Origin: Rhinopomastus cyanomelas
Lineage: Eukaryota > Chordata > Aves > Bucerotiformes > Rhinopomastidae
Assembly (NCBI GenBank): GCA_013400115.1
Contig: VXBP01008549.1
Location: 41,593 to 105,592, forward strand
Length of the DNA: 64,000 nt
Direction: 5' to 3'
Positions 45,301 to 58,500 of this stretch are shown here, in pieces. Position 1 is the first letter of the stretch. The number at the start of each line of letters is the position of its first letter. The translations under genes and the position numbers were made by a program. The notes beneath the pieces were generated by a model that saw only the letters and a program-made list of their open reading frames with translations, was not told where the DNA came from and did no database searches.

Positions 45301-48300
45301 TTTAGGTCAGCACATAGGGTCGCACCGGTGGTGAAGTCACTACTACCCGGAGTTTTCTTTGCAAAAGAAACGTAACAGCTTACATCGACCTGCTGCCCTA
45401 CGACTGTTGGGGCCCAAGTAACAACTGACACGTTTTGGCTTGGTTTTTAGAAGAAGGTTATCTGTAGCTCTCGAGATTGCCTGCAGAGTGTTGGCAACTA
45501 AAGCAAATGCTTCAAAGTGAAAGAAAAGAAGAAATCGTAGCTCTTTCTGCCTTCTCATGGTGACCTACGTTTGAAGAACTTGAAGTAAGGAGCATAAATT
45601 TGTCTCTGTTCTCACCCTGGTATCTCTTCAGTTCTTTATTTATCCTACCTGACCTAAAAAGAGGATGTGTTCTGACACCAGGGCTGCAAATCAAGCCAAG
45701 TTCTTCTGGAGGATAGAGGATTTTCTAAACTGCAGACAAGCTGATCTCCTTGATGCTTTGACTTCTCTTGAGCAGGCAGTACGAGAGATCACCGAAGGAA
45801 CGGGATGAAAACGGCACAGCCACTTTGTTGTAGGTGGAACGGAAGAGGCTGAAACCTGCTTCATCACTGCTGCAACACTACACAAAGCATTGCACCACAG
45901 AAACTTGTGTTCTTGATGGGCCAGCGATGTGATCAAACAGACTGTGTTGGTTCCTCCAGAGGACAGGTGCGGTCAGCATCAGCCTGTGAGGAAGTCTGAA
46001 GGCGCTCATTTGCCAAAGCAACACAGATCACACTTACCTCACCATCCACCTTCATGTACACTGTAGGGACCACTTTGACAAAGTACTGAAACATCATGGA
46101 AGCTGGAGGCAAAGAGAGAGACACAACTCAGTCACCATAGGAGCTGGAAGGCTGAACTGACAGGTTTGACAGACACAAACTGATTTGGTTCTCCTTGTCA
46201 AGGAACACCTTTCTGCACAGCTACTGGAGGTTTCAAAGAGCAGTGAAGTAGATGTTTGACATGAGTTTTCCTTTTGCTAAAGTGAATCTTGTCCCTCTTC
46301 CAAACAAACCCCAAATTACCAGCATTGTGGCCTTGACTAAACAGACAGCTTCCTAGAGAACAGCTTCCTGGCAGAGTTTTCCCTGCACAGCTCTCTGAAA
46401 GTGCTTACTCTAGCACACAAAACCCTTTACATTTCACAGCTGTTCAGCTGTTTCTGTTGGGTGGCTCAAGGTCAGGAGGACACCATGGCTCTTCAGGAAC
46501 AATCAATTGGGCCTGTTTTCTCTACCTTGCATCTTCTGGTTATCTCCTGCTGCATGCAGTAGGGAGACAGGGCTCCTTCCGGGCTATAGCTGATGGAGGT
46601 GTCTAACACTGAGGTACTGTACCTGCTGCTGCGCCCCCACAAACACTGAAAAGACAGCTCTTTCAGAAAGGTCACAGAACCAAAACACAAGGGCAGACTT
46701 GTTCCAGAAGAATGGAGCGAGCTGCTCCAGAAGGGGCACTAGGGGGAACAGTCTGTGCTGCTTGCAGTGCTTTCAGGGTTCTTGCTGAAGACTTTGCACC
46801 TATTGTAACACTTACAGACAACTGAAGAGAGGTTTCTCTCAGGTGGTTGTTACCTTGCTGCGCAGTGACATCTGTCCCATCCAGCGGGTTCACAATTCCT
46901 GGATAATCTCTTCCAAATGAGAGGTGCTTGATATAGTGCGTCATGTTGATCTGAAACAGAAGCGCTGGTAACGTAAACAACTGCACAGCATCAGGGGGCA
47001 AGGTAAGGGACCTAAAGTTAACTGTTCTGAGTGTGGCTCTGGAACACGGACAGTTCCTCCCTTACTCCACATGTCCTAACAGCAGACTTTGAAAGGCTTG
47101 GTCTTTTTTTCATGAGATACCAAGACGTGGAATTTCTCCACAAATCCCACTGCCCGTGTCTGTCACCTACAGAGCAGTCTCTCCCCCAGCCTGCTCCTCT
47201 CCCTGCCACAGGAGCATCATGCTGTCAGTTGCCTTGGTGGCACACGTATCGTGCTTTCCTCCCAGCACAAGATCAACTCCAGCAGTTTCAGAAGCAGTGG
47301 TGAAATCAAAAACTGCAAAGCACAGGCTACAGGCGGGACAAGCAACTAGCAGATGTCCCAGAGCAGATTTCGGAGTCCTGTGTGAAGGCACCTGGCTCTG
47401 CTCGGACTCAAAATCCAGCCGGGGTCGACATGTAACACAGAGAACAAAATCCAGAAGAAAAACAGACCATTATTGTACAACACTTACGTTATCCAGACCG
47501 AAGCTCTGCAGATCGTGAACTGTAAAAGAAAAGTAGTTTAACACCAGAGTCCAGACTGTGACAGTAACAGATTTATTTACCTTATTTTAGGCTATAAGAG
47601 AGTTCTTCCAATTTCCATCATGGTCTAAAATACCAAGGAAACTGACCGAGTTTCTCTCTCGCTTGCAGCAGGGCATGCGATACAACCGCTGCAACTGCCC
47701 TCCTGATGCAGACTAGCCACTGCTGGAGTGAAGGAAGGTAACTTGAGTTTGGGGTGACTTTAGATGAGACATTTCAGTCCTCAGCTGAATGTATGCTTGG
47801 TCTAGGGCAAAAACAAGATCCCAGAGGCAAGAAAGGAAACACTTCACTGTTATCTCAGCCACCGCCTGGTGCACATCTCCTCTTACTGTAAAACACAGAG
47901 GCACAACAAATGTAAACTGACAGCCGAGCAGAGAGGGCTGCCTTAGCGTGACATGCAAGCGGCCTAAAGAAGTCTCCATCTCAGCAAGTCCCAGCACTCT
48001 GTCTTGATCCTGTTGTCCAAGGACACACAGGGAAAGGAAAAACAATCTTTGTGGGGATGGCCTGAGCAGAGCATTTGCAGACCACCAGCAGAGCCAGGTC
48101 ACTGCCCTAGTAACAGAGCTTTAAGAACTGCTGTCTAGCTGAAGAACTCTACATTGCATTTCTGACCTGAGCAGCACAAAGCCTTGTTAGACCACGAAAT
48201 TTCCTACGTTGTTAGCTGGTGCCATGGAAATACTGCCCAGGGAAAGGCTGGGAACAAAGGAAAAACACCAGTGGCAAGTTTGCTGAAGACACCAAGCTGT

Positions 48301-51300
48301 GTGGTGCAGCAGACACGCTGGAGGGCAGGGGTGCCATCCAGAGGGACCTGGACAGGCTGGAGAGGTGGACACAAGCCAACCTGATGGGGTTCGACAAGAC
48401 CAAGTGTAAGGTCCTGCATCTGGGTCAAGGCAATCCTAAACACAAATACGGGCTGGGCAGTGGCTGGCTGGAGAACAGCCCTGAGGAGAGGGACTTGGGG
48501 GTGCTTGTGGACGAAAAGCTCAACATGAGCCAGCAGTGTGCACTTGTGGCCCAGAAGGCAAACCGGATCCTGGGCTGCATCAGGAGAAGTGTGGCCAGCA
48601 GGTCGAGGGAGGTGATTCTCTGCCTCTACTCTGCTCTGGTGAGGCCCCACCTGGAGGACTGCATCCAGTTCTCGAGCCCTTATTACAAGAAGGATGTGGA
48701 CGTGCTGGAGTGTGCCCAGAGGAGGGCCACGAGGATGATCAGAGGGCTGGAGCACCTCTCCTATGAGGACAGACTGAGANAAGGAAGCAAGTGAGAACAA
48801 AAGGAAGAAAACCATTACCCTCGTGCTTTCTTCATGCTTAGCCTCAACCTTAATCTTGGATACAGTCTGGTATCTTCATAGAGCTGACCCTAAAGATATT
48901 TAGAGAAATCCAGCAAGGAAACGCAGAGATCAAATGGCTTCCACAAAGGACCATCTCAGTAAGCTGGGAGTCTTCCGCAAGAGAAAGACATGGCTTCAGG
49001 CTGGCACAAGAAAGATCTGCAACATCCTGAGAAGCAGACAGTGACCACTCACTCTTTCCCCACACTGAAACAAAAGCCATCAGACACAATTATGCCAGCA
49101 AGCAAGCGAGAGAAACTGTGTTTTCTTCCAACAGAGTAGATCTGCTGAACACCTAGCAACACGGTGTTTGCCCCCATTGCAAGGACACGCAGCTGTGGGA
49201 GTGGGTCCAGAGGAGGCCACAAAAATGATCAGGAGCTGGAACAACAACTCGAGAACAAAGTCTCAGACAGTTAAGGTTGTTCAGCCTGAGAAGGCTCCAC
49301 AGAGACCTTACTACAGCTTTCAGTACCTCACAGGGGTCAAGCTGTTTAGCAGGGCCTGTTTCAACCGTACAGGGAGTGATGGTTTTAAACGATGGCCGTG
49401 GTGAAACACTGGCACAAGTTACCCAGAGCGGTGCTAGAGGCCCATCTCTGAAAGCATTCCAGGTCAGGTAAGACAGGACTCTGAGCAATCTCAGCTAGCT
49501 GAAGATATCCCTACTCACTGCAGAGGAAGTTGAAATATCTGTCCTGTAACAGTCCCTTCCAACCCAACCCATCCTATGATTCTATAAAGCTTTTAGTCCA
49601 AAAGTTATGAATTGCTTGAAATCCTCCAGAGGTCTTCTCCAAGGCACCCCTCGCAGAGACATTGGCGGCCAGGTCCTGGACTGAACTCTTTACTTGAGGC
49701 TGGTTTACATCAGAATAGCTAAGTGTTATGGCACAAGCGAAACTGGGAGACTGACAAGAAATGTTCTCCTCCAGGTTTGCACCTCCCCAACACGCTCTTC
49801 CACATGTTTATGATGTTTCCCAACCTCTGTAACAGAACTCCCATGACACCGTCCCTCTGGAGGCAGCGCTGTTGTAGTTATGAGCAGCAGTGCAAAGACA
49901 TTCAAAGAAAACGGTCGGACATACTTGGAAGGTAAAGGTCAGAAGGAAAACAAAGTACTGTACCGTGCACATGAGACTGCTGGAAACTTTTTCCTGGTGC
50001 AAAGTGGAAATTTCCAGCTACCTGCAGGAGACAGCAATCTTTCATTGGAAGGACAGCAACTATAAACACGAAGCCACTGCGCTGGTGCTTTGATTTAAAA
50101 ATCCAAGCAATTAATTTTCACAGGTGACAATGTTCGCAGATATTGCCCTAAAAATTCCCCCTCTTCCTCAGCCAGTCCTGTGGAAGCCACAGCTGCACAC
50201 GTATGTGGACAAACAGCTTTCTTTGCCAGTTATTTATTCCAGCAGGCATAAAAACTGCAAGATTAAGGTTGTTGGAAGTGAACTGACTGTTGCCGCAGGA
50301 AATGCAAACAACAATCACAGAAAAGGAGTGAAGGAAGTAAGTGGTGAGAAGAATGAGTACGGTAACACAACAAACAACACTGATCCCACGTGTGCATTGT
50401 TGAAAATATGCTGCGTGCACAACCAACGCCTTGCAGCTGAAACCCTCCACCCCCAACTCTCCTAACCCCACCCATCTCCACTCCCAAAAGACAAAGTTTG
50501 CTAAAATATCATCCTGGGCTCTGGAAGTGATATCAGGTGCCAGCCCTCCCTGACAGATACTCCCAATCACATACACTGTCCTCTAGGAGATCCAGTGTAT
50601 GCCAAGCCCACATGCTGCACTGTACCTTCCGTGCCAGTGCAAACCCGTTGATTACGTTAACTGCAGACCTGATGACTCTCCAGCTGAACCTTTTTATGGG
50701 CACAACTACATTTATGAGCCATGGGGTTATTACATCACAGTCCTGTGAACACCAAATCGCCTGACTCTGCCTTCTTACAGCCACCACCATCGTGCCGCAG
50801 GTTCAGAGCAAAAACCATCTCTTACCTTGTTGACCTCTAGAAAACCATACACTTGGCAGCCCTCATTCTTCTGCTCTTGCATTTTCTGGCTAAACCCTTC
50901 CCTCTTGCACTGCTCTATGCTGTCCGGGTTCTTGAAGGCCCAGCCTCGTCGCCTGTACGCTTCTCTGACATCGTCACAAGTATTACAACACCTGCAGAAG
51001 CACAAGCACCACTTTACCCTTGTTGTCGCTGGACAGAGATGCTCCTGCTCTGGGCTTTAATTGAACTTGGCAGGGGGAAAGGGGCCCAAAACTGACAGAT
51101 AGGACAAACCAAGTCACTACACAGCGAAGAACCTACAGACTATCACTATCTGGTACAGACCAGAACCTACAGACTATCACGGATCCGCTCTTACAGCAAT
51201 TTGCAGGTAGAATTATAGAATCGCTACGGTTGGAAGAGACCTACAAGACCATCAAGTCCAACCATCAACCCAGGAAAGTGCAGGTGGAAAGAGAAACCAA

Positions 51301-54300
51301 ATGACACCTCTTGTTTGTGTGAACAATAAACGTCTGCTCTTTGCGCCCACTGGGATGCAAAGCCTGCAGCAGAAATGAGAAGGCAGAACCAAGTTTTACT
51401 CCCAGACAGCTCACGTGATGGTCAAGTAATTGACACGGCTCCCCTCTGGATAGCAAATTACCCCAGAAAAGATTCTGTTTGCTGAGACGCAATCTTTGCG
51501 CTTCTGCAAAGGCATTGCAATCGGTGCTGCCCGCAAACTGGCACCTAGACAACCTAACTCTGCATGTTCTTCACAATCACGAGGACCGCTTCCAAAGGCA
51601 CACAAAGAACCATACCGGTTCTCAGCATGCTCTGAACACATGCCCTGGAAGATGTCATGGCACAGATCTTCACAGACCTTTTGAGGGTTTTGGAAAAAAC
51701 CTCAATCAACCAAAGAACCTCAATCAACCAAAGAACCCACAAACCCCAGCACCCCCTCTCCCTGCCGCATGCACTGCAACTACTAACTCTACTGCTACGG
51801 AGATACAGAAAGGTGTGACGGTTACCTAATGTCCTCTGACTCTGCTCCGTAACAGCTCTCACAGCGACTGGCATCCAAAGAATCTGGATCAAATATTTTT
51901 TCTTCTTCTTTCCCCAGCTCTAACACAAAAGAGGATTCTAGGTGATGTGGCATATCTAGAAATACAACCTGGTACTCTTGTCCCACACAAAGTAAGCGTT
52001 TTACAACAGGAATTAGGAAGAAGTTAGCCAGGAATGTTCTGTCTACAACTTTCAAAAACATTTGCTCTTATACTAAGAGACTCCCTTAAAATCAGTCTGC
52101 TTCATCTCACAAGCCCTGAAGGACAAGATCCAGCCTCTTGGGTACAGAAGCCCCCCGAGGCTCACTGTCTAGGCACTGCTGCACTGCCCTCCAGACGTTT
52201 TGAAAGGGTGGGTCCTCAGATAACTAATGCTGGGAGAGGTGTTAAGGTACAGAGGCTGAGGTGATAAAACATTATCGGGGTTCTGCTTGTTGAAACTGGG
52301 AATTGTAACAGATGGCCATGAGTATTAAAAAATATCTGCGCTTTGTATTAGACACAGAATTTTAAACACAGAATGTGTTTGGAAGACACAGATGGTTTTG
52401 CTAGAGCAGCTGCTTGATTTCTAGTCATAAATGACTAGTAACTCAGTAGCTCTGTTCCTAAAACACATCCCTGTTGTGATTTCAGTGGGACCAGGCAGAT
52501 TTACCTAGTAGCAAAACCAGCAAGTATGACAGGAGTTGATGTGATCTGCCAGGATAACAGATCTGTGTGCTGCAAACTCTACAGGAGTCTGTGGTGCTTA
52601 AACACTCTTCACGTAACTCTTACTCACACAAATCTCAACACAGGCATACAGTGATGGAAAGACCAGAAGAGGGTCCCTGCAAGAAAGGCAGGAGACCTCC
52701 TTACCATGTCTCTCAGCCTCTGGAGTCACGCGATTGCCAGCTTTATCCAAACGCTGCTTGAACAGATTGTGCTCAACATCCAACTGCTGCTCACCTGCTA
52801 CGTCCATGGCATCGATGCTCAAGTCTGAAACAAGCAAGTGAGGAAAGCGACCTGTAAATGCGCACTTGCGATGGCCTGTGGCAGGCAGAGGAAGCAGTCG
52901 CCCAGTGAAAACACTTTCGGTGAGGGAGATAAGAATGCGCCACAATGAACAGGTGTGTACGGCTAAGGCCAAGCGACACATGGGGAATAAAAAGTGCGAT
53001 GCAGTACCCTAAATGACCCTTCCAAGCATGGGGTTTCATTCGTTGTACGAGCACTGTTTCCAGCTGGCAGAGAAGTACCTTTCCTACAACATGCAGAGGC
53101 AGACAAAAAACCCTCAGACCCCTCACAGCCCACAACCATTTTCAGGACTATACTAGTTAGGTTTAAAACTGACTGAAGGTTGTCTCCTACTGTTGTCCAA
53201 AGGGGCAGCAGCCACCAAGACACCAGATTTTGCAACCAGCTGGGCTTTTGTAGCTGAAGGGGGACTGGACCGGGACCAGGGTGGCAGGACAGGACAAGGA
53301 CTGGAGAGGATGACACACCGGAGCATGGTCTTGCTGACCTAATCTCAAAGACAGCAGGAGACTTGAGATGAGTAAATTTCTGCTTTCCTATGTAAAAATG
53401 TTGGAGAAAAATTATTACAGGTCATTTGCATTAGAGGCTGAATTCAAGCACAAAGGTAACAGAAAAATTGTGCCTTGTCAAGTCTCCTTTCCAAAGGAGA
53501 CTCCAAAGACTTTCAACCGGGATACAATCAAACCTTGAACCTCAGAAGAATTCCGTGCCAGCTCTCACGGTACCACTGAGCTCTCTGACAAGGTAAACCA
53601 CTATACAAAAGTTGAAGGGGATTTGTAACTCTGGTCTCATTTATGATGCAGAGAAACAATCCTGATCTGACTGAAAGCGCTGGTTTCAGCATCCAGAGGG
53701 CCCAGCTGGAAGTACTGTGCGTGGCAACCGCAAAGGATCACCAGTTCTCCCTGCCCACCCAAGGAGCCGCTGACACCGAGAAGCATCGGGCACAAGGACT
53801 TCTCAGCCCTTGGGCGAGACTGACAAGCACCCCCACGCTCAGAAGCCTGACTCACAAGCACAAGGCATATGCGGAAAAGTAACATCTAGATTGATCTTCA
53901 GTTTCTCTCCCCTTGATTTGTCAACGTACAGTTCTGGATGAACCTAGAAACAAAGCAAAGGAAAAGAGGCCTGTTTCACTTAAAGCAAACAAAAAGGGCT
54001 TCTTTCTGTCAACTGCTCTGGCACAGGAGATCGTTTTTAAGATGTGGAATTCGCGAGGCACTCGAGCTGTAGCCGCCCGTGCCTGCACGGCCGGCTGAGA
54101 TTCTGTCGTCTGTGCTGCTTTCAGGAAGGTCAGTAACTCGGGGATCGCAGAGTTTGGGCCGGGTGGATCCCTGTGCTCGCCGCCTCCTCTGCACCGCCTC
54201 CTTGCAGCCGGCGGCGCCGCAGAAAGCCGCTCTCGGGTAGGGCAACCACCGGGGGAAGAAAGAACCCCGACAGATCGCCTGCGGGGGCACAGCCGCCTCT

Positions 54301-54576
54301 CCGCCGGGGCCCCGGGGCCCAGCCTCTGCACCCCGCCGCCGCTACTCACCTCCTTGGTGAGGTAGTACTGCAGCTCCGAGAAGAAAAGCAGCACCATCAG
54401 GAGCCCGCTGACAACCGTCACTGCCGGCAGACGAGAGCCGCGTCAGCACCGTCGGTCGCGCCCTCGCGCTCCGCCTCGGCCGCCGGCTCCCGGCCCGCCC
54501 CACTCCGCTCCGTCGCCTGNTCTTCCAGCGTTTTGGGAAAGGCATCAAACCGCTTCAGCCGCCGCAGCGAGTCCAT
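42329..54576 (-). CDS. ERGIC3: ERGIC3, ER-Golgi intermediate compartment protein 3 (Erv46 family)
   Basis: Cargo receptor that cycles between ER and Golgi, normally paired with ERGIC2. Thirteen exons on the minus strand, 5' to 3': 54576-54521 (cut by an N at 54520), 54420-54350, 53943-53856, 52824-52705, 51919-51826, 50991-50826, 50021-49964, 47519-47488, 46950-46854, 46102-46038, 44158-44022, 43011-42956, 42408-42329. The N-terminus [18 protein letters not shown] is followed by a membrane segment in exon 2 ([19 protein letters not shown]). The lumenal part contains [50 protein letters not shown] and [19 protein letters not shown] second membrane segment spans exons 12-13, and the protein ends KTI. 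The visible coding length is 1120 nt against 1152 in human, so about 11 codons between exons 1 and 2 are lost in the single-N join. All other phases fit. Confidence 0.95.
42500..42572 (+). mobile_element. CR1 3'-end fragment in ERGIC3 intron 12
   Basis: Tail segment with CCGATGATCTCTTTGGGTCC and CATCCTATGATCCTATGA. Antisense to ERGIC3. Confidence 0.8.
43325..43640 (-). mobile_element. CR1 fragment in ERGIC3 intron 11
   Basis: Reverse-oriented, diverged CR1 3' region: the complement of the ORF2 end (GGCAACCTGTGCTGGTGCC, CCTTCAGGTACTGGAAGGC), up to TCCTCTGGACTTGCTCCAAC. Sense relative to ERGIC3. Confidence 0.8.
48262..48780 (+). mobile_element. CR1 LINE fragment, ORF2 part, ending at an N
   Basis: In ERGIC3 intron 7, antisense. 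The open frame covers the C-terminal RT and thumb region ([55 protein letters not shown]). It stops abruptly at the N at 48780 with no 3' tail after it. FADD of the RT active site reads FAED. The missing remainder is probably lost in the join. Confidence 0.9.
49190..49587 (+). mobile_element. Old CR1 3' fragment in ERGIC3 intron 7
   Basis: Diverged CR1 end: GAGTGGGTCCAGAGGAGGCC, later GGTGGAACACTGG-like decay, and a clear terminus TATGATTCTAT at about 49586. Antisense to ERGIC3. Confidence 0.75.
51211..51275 (-). mobile_element. CR1 3'-end fragment in ERGIC3 intron 5
   Basis: Minus-strand CR1 tail (TATAGAATCGCTACGGTTGG, then AAGTCCAACCATCAACCC). Confidence 0.85.
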
Positions 54577-55570
54577 CGCGCCGCGCGGCCCGGAACCTGC
54601 GCGGCCTTCCGGGGCCGGGCCGGCACCGCCCCGCTCCGCCCCCGCCCCGCTCCGGCCCGCCCGCCGGGCCCAGCGGCCTTGGCGTCCTGCGTGCTGAGCG
54701 TGTTTTCTCGTCTCCAGCCCGCGTCGTCTTTAGTGCTGCGGCGGCGTCAGCGTGTCTGTGCGCGCGAGGCTGGGGCGGCCCCCGGCCCGTGTGTTGCTGA
54801 GACTGGACTCCGTGGGCAGAGGGCGGGTACCCAGCCCATCTCGGAGCAGGAAGCCCCGTCAGTAGCAGAGCTTATTTCTGCATGGACAGGCAGGATGATC
54901 ACAGGAACCTGCTGTCACAGTGCTGGGTGCGGCGGCGCCGCGCTGGGACCCGCACCGAGGCGGCGGTGCGGGCCGTGGGTCAGGCTGCGGCAGGCAGGAG
55001 GTGCGGAGGGACAGGTGTTTGTGTGGCAGATTTTGGCTGTGTCCAGAAACAGACCCGGCTACCTCTCTGGGCAGCCCGTTCCGATGCCCCGGGGCCCCTC
55101 GTTAGATCTTATTTCGCCTCTCACAGACCGGGCTCGACTGCCCTTCGCCACACTAGTTGCCGAAGGCGTATGGGAGGGTGTTCCTTGCCTGGGGCTTGTT
55201 ACGGGGCCGTCTGTGCCCGCTGCACCGGCTTTCCGTGTCCCCGACGCCCGGCTTCGAGAGCCCTGCGCCGCAGCAGGCGCCAGTCGGCCCTCCCGCCCCG
55301 GCTCCGGAGGGCCCCGGGCAGGGGTGGTACTTCCGCAGTAGGGGCAGCGCTTCCGGGGCAGCGGGGCAAGGCAGAGCGGAGCGGAGCCGCGGCAGCACCA
55401 TGACGACTCTCCGCGCCTTCGCCTGCGACGATCTCTTCCGCTTCAACAACATGTGAGTGCTGCCGTCCCCCCAACGCCTTCCGCGCCCCGGCTGCCCGTC
55501 CGCAGGGGCGGTCTGGGGCGGCCGGCGGGATCAGGGCCCGCGATGAGCGTTGCTCTCGTCCCGCAGCAAT
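54130..55570. promoter_or_regulatory. CpG-rich bidirectional promoter between ERGIC3 and NAA20
   Basis: The two start codons (ERGIC3 at 54576, minus; NAA20 at 55400, plus) face away from each other 823 bp apart in a GC- and CpG-rich block. ETS-like TTCCGG cores sit just upstream of both genes (about 54606 and 55348). No TATA box is evident. Divergent transcription from a shared CpG island is inferred. The central part (about 54840-55180) is less GC-rich. Confidence 0.75.
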
Positions 55571-58500
55571 CTGGATCCGCTGACGGAAACCGTATCCTTC
55601 GTGCCAGACGCCAGGGAGCAGGCGCGGGCTCTAGCGCGGGCGGCGGCAGCTTGATCCTTAACCGAGGCCCCAGTACGGGATCCCCTTCTACCTGCAGTAC
55701 CTGGCCCACTGGCCCGAGTATTTCGTCGTCGCCGAGGCGCCCGGCGGGGAGCTGATGGGCTACAGTGAGTGTGGTGCGGGCTCCCCTGAAACAACATTCC
55801 CGCCCTTCTCCCTTTCTTCTTCCCCAGACCCGCTGTGCTCGCAGGGCCTTGTGTTCTGCGGCCGTGTTGGCAGAGCCTGCCGCTGCATCCCCCCACAGCA
55901 GCCCGAAAGTTACGACTAGCTGCAAAGATGGCTTCTGGCCCTTCCTTCTTTTGGTGTTCCAGTCAGAGTCTCAGTTCTGCTCAGTTAAAGACTCATGAGA
56001 GCGGCCTGAGATTTCCATTTCCAGACGTGAATAGTTCCAACGATGTGCTTACAAATTTTTCTTGTTTATTTTGCTAGCCAAGAAGTACTGTAGTACCCGA
56101 GCAAAATGACAGTTGTTGCGGTGGCAGTCACCGAGTGGTGTCGCAGATGTCCCTGTTTGAGTGCTCGGTGTGTTCTTCCACAGCCGCTGCACTGATGCTC
56201 TCTGTGTTCACAGTAATGGGTAAAGCCGAAGGATCTGTGGCTAGGGAAGAGTGGCACGGGCATGTTACTGCTCTTTCTGTGGCACCAGAATTTCGACGGC
56301 TGGGTTTGGCTGCTAAATTGATGGAACTGCTGGAAGAAATATCAGAGAAGTGAGTACTGTACTTATCTTAAAGTATTCTGTATGCACAGCGACACCTGAC
56401 ATCCAGACTTGTGGCCTGGATTTTCGGGTAGTGAGGTGGATTGTAAACTGGCTACAGGGTAGAAGTCAGAGAGTGGTGGTCAATGGGACAGAGTCTGGTT
56501 GGAGGCCTGTATCTAGTGGAGTGCCCCAGGGATCGGTGCTGGGACCGGTCCTGTTCAATCTATTCATTGATGACTTGGATGAGGGATTGGCATGCACTGT
56601 CAGCAAGTTTGCTGACGACACAAAGCTGGGTGGTGTCGCCGACACCCCAGCAGACTGTGCTGCCATTCAGCGAGATCTGGACAGGCTGGAGAGCTGGGCA
56701 GAGAAAAATTTAATGAGCTATAACAAGAGTAAGTGCAGAGTCTTGCATCTGGGCAAGAACAACCCTAGGTACCAGTATAGGCTGGGGACTGACCTGTTGG
56801 AGTGTAGTGTAGGGGAAAGGGACTTGGGGGTCCTGGTGGACANGGGGCAATGGTTGTAATCTGGAACATAGGAGGTTCCACATCAACCTGAGAAGGAACT
56901 TCCTTCACGGTGAGGGTGACGGAGCCCTGGAAGGGGCTGCCCAGGGGGGTTGTGGAGTCTCCCTCACTGGAGATGTTCAAGACCCGACTGGATGTGTTCC
57001 TGTGTGACTTGGTTTAGGTGATCCTGCTGTGTCAGGGGGATTGGACTAGATGATCTTGGACTAGATTGGACTAGAGGTCCCTTCCGATCCGTAATGATTC
57101 TGTGATTCTATGATTCTATGACTCGGGTGTTTGATGTGCGTGGAACAGGCGCAGCGTGCTGCTTTGAGCAATGTTCTGATCAGCTGAAACTCTTCGTACT
57201 TGGAAGAAAAATATTGCAATTGCTGCTTTGCGGTTTAAAACCTCAGGGTTTCTCTGAAAGCCACCTCACTAGAATGAGTAGGGAGCAGCCTGAATGCGAA
57301 CAGAAATACTGTATAAAAGGTGCTTTTCTTGACAGGAAAAGAGCTCTCTGAAACATCAGCGCTGTTTCCCACAGGGTGCCCATCCTACTTGTTCGCTAAC
57401 CGTGTGCTTTGTGCGATTCCCTCAGACGTATTCCTGAACAAACGTAGTGCGGCAGACGGTGCCTTGGTGTGCTCGGTGTATTTCCGTGTCGTGCCTGGAT
57501 ACTAGTGCCTGCAGAAAACGTAGCTTGTCTCGCAGAGAAATGTGCCTGGCTGGTGCTGGTGGGACAGCCCTGTCATCGGTGATGAATTCAGAAAACAGCA
57601 GGATGTTTTATCAGATGTGCCTCCTGAAGAGAAGAGCTGTCTCATGCCAGGCAGCTGACTTCTGTGACTGATTCCACGCTCCCTACTCTGTGCTCCCCTG
57701 TGCCAGCACAACATAAAATTGTGGATTTCTCTGTTTTAAAAAAGTGGTCTGTTATGAGTTGTGCGGCCTGCGTGGGTGTTTAGCTTGTCCTTTCTGCTCA
57801 TCATTCTGAGCCCACTAGCTGGTGTCGAAGAATGGTTCTGTGGTGAAAACAGAATGAAATTTATGCCTGTACAGGGTTGGTTCCATGGGGAAGGGGTTCA
57901 TCACTGTCACGGTGTGAACAGTGTTGGTTAGCGTATTGCATCGTCACACTCTAGGTCTGATGACGACTTATGGGTTACTCTTTAGAAACACATTCACCTG
58001 CTCTTCCTCACTATGGTTTTTATTTTTTTCAAAGAAAGGGCGGATTTTTCGTCGATCTGTTCGTGAGAGTGTCCAACCAGGTTGCAGTGAACATGTACAA
58101 GCAGCTAGGCTACAGTGTGTACCGGACAGTGTTAGAGTACTACTCTGCTAGCAATGGAGAGCCAGATGAAGATGCTTATGGTAAGTGCTTGAGGCAGAAG
58201 AGGTTGAGCGGACTGGTTCCAGACCTTGCCTGTGTGATTTATTGTCTTTATGTGAAACAAGGTCAGGGAGTTGTTGACTGAGATTTTTTACATTCCTTTA
58301 GACAGCTCTTCCTACTAAAAGTTGTATCAGTCACAGAATCGCATAACATTGGGGATTAGAAGGCACCTCAAAAGATCAACCAGTCCAGTTTCCCTGCCCG
58401 AGCAGGACCACCTAGACCAAGTCACACGTGGAGAACGTGGCCAGGAGGGTTTAAAATGTTTCCAGAGAAGGAGACTCCACAAACCCCCTGGGCAGCCCCT

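Noticed and set aside
51128..51180. Short direct repeat of AGAACCTACAGACTATCAC in ERGIC3 intron 5
   Set aside because: Two copies of about 20 bp only. No flanking mobile element or function is apparent.
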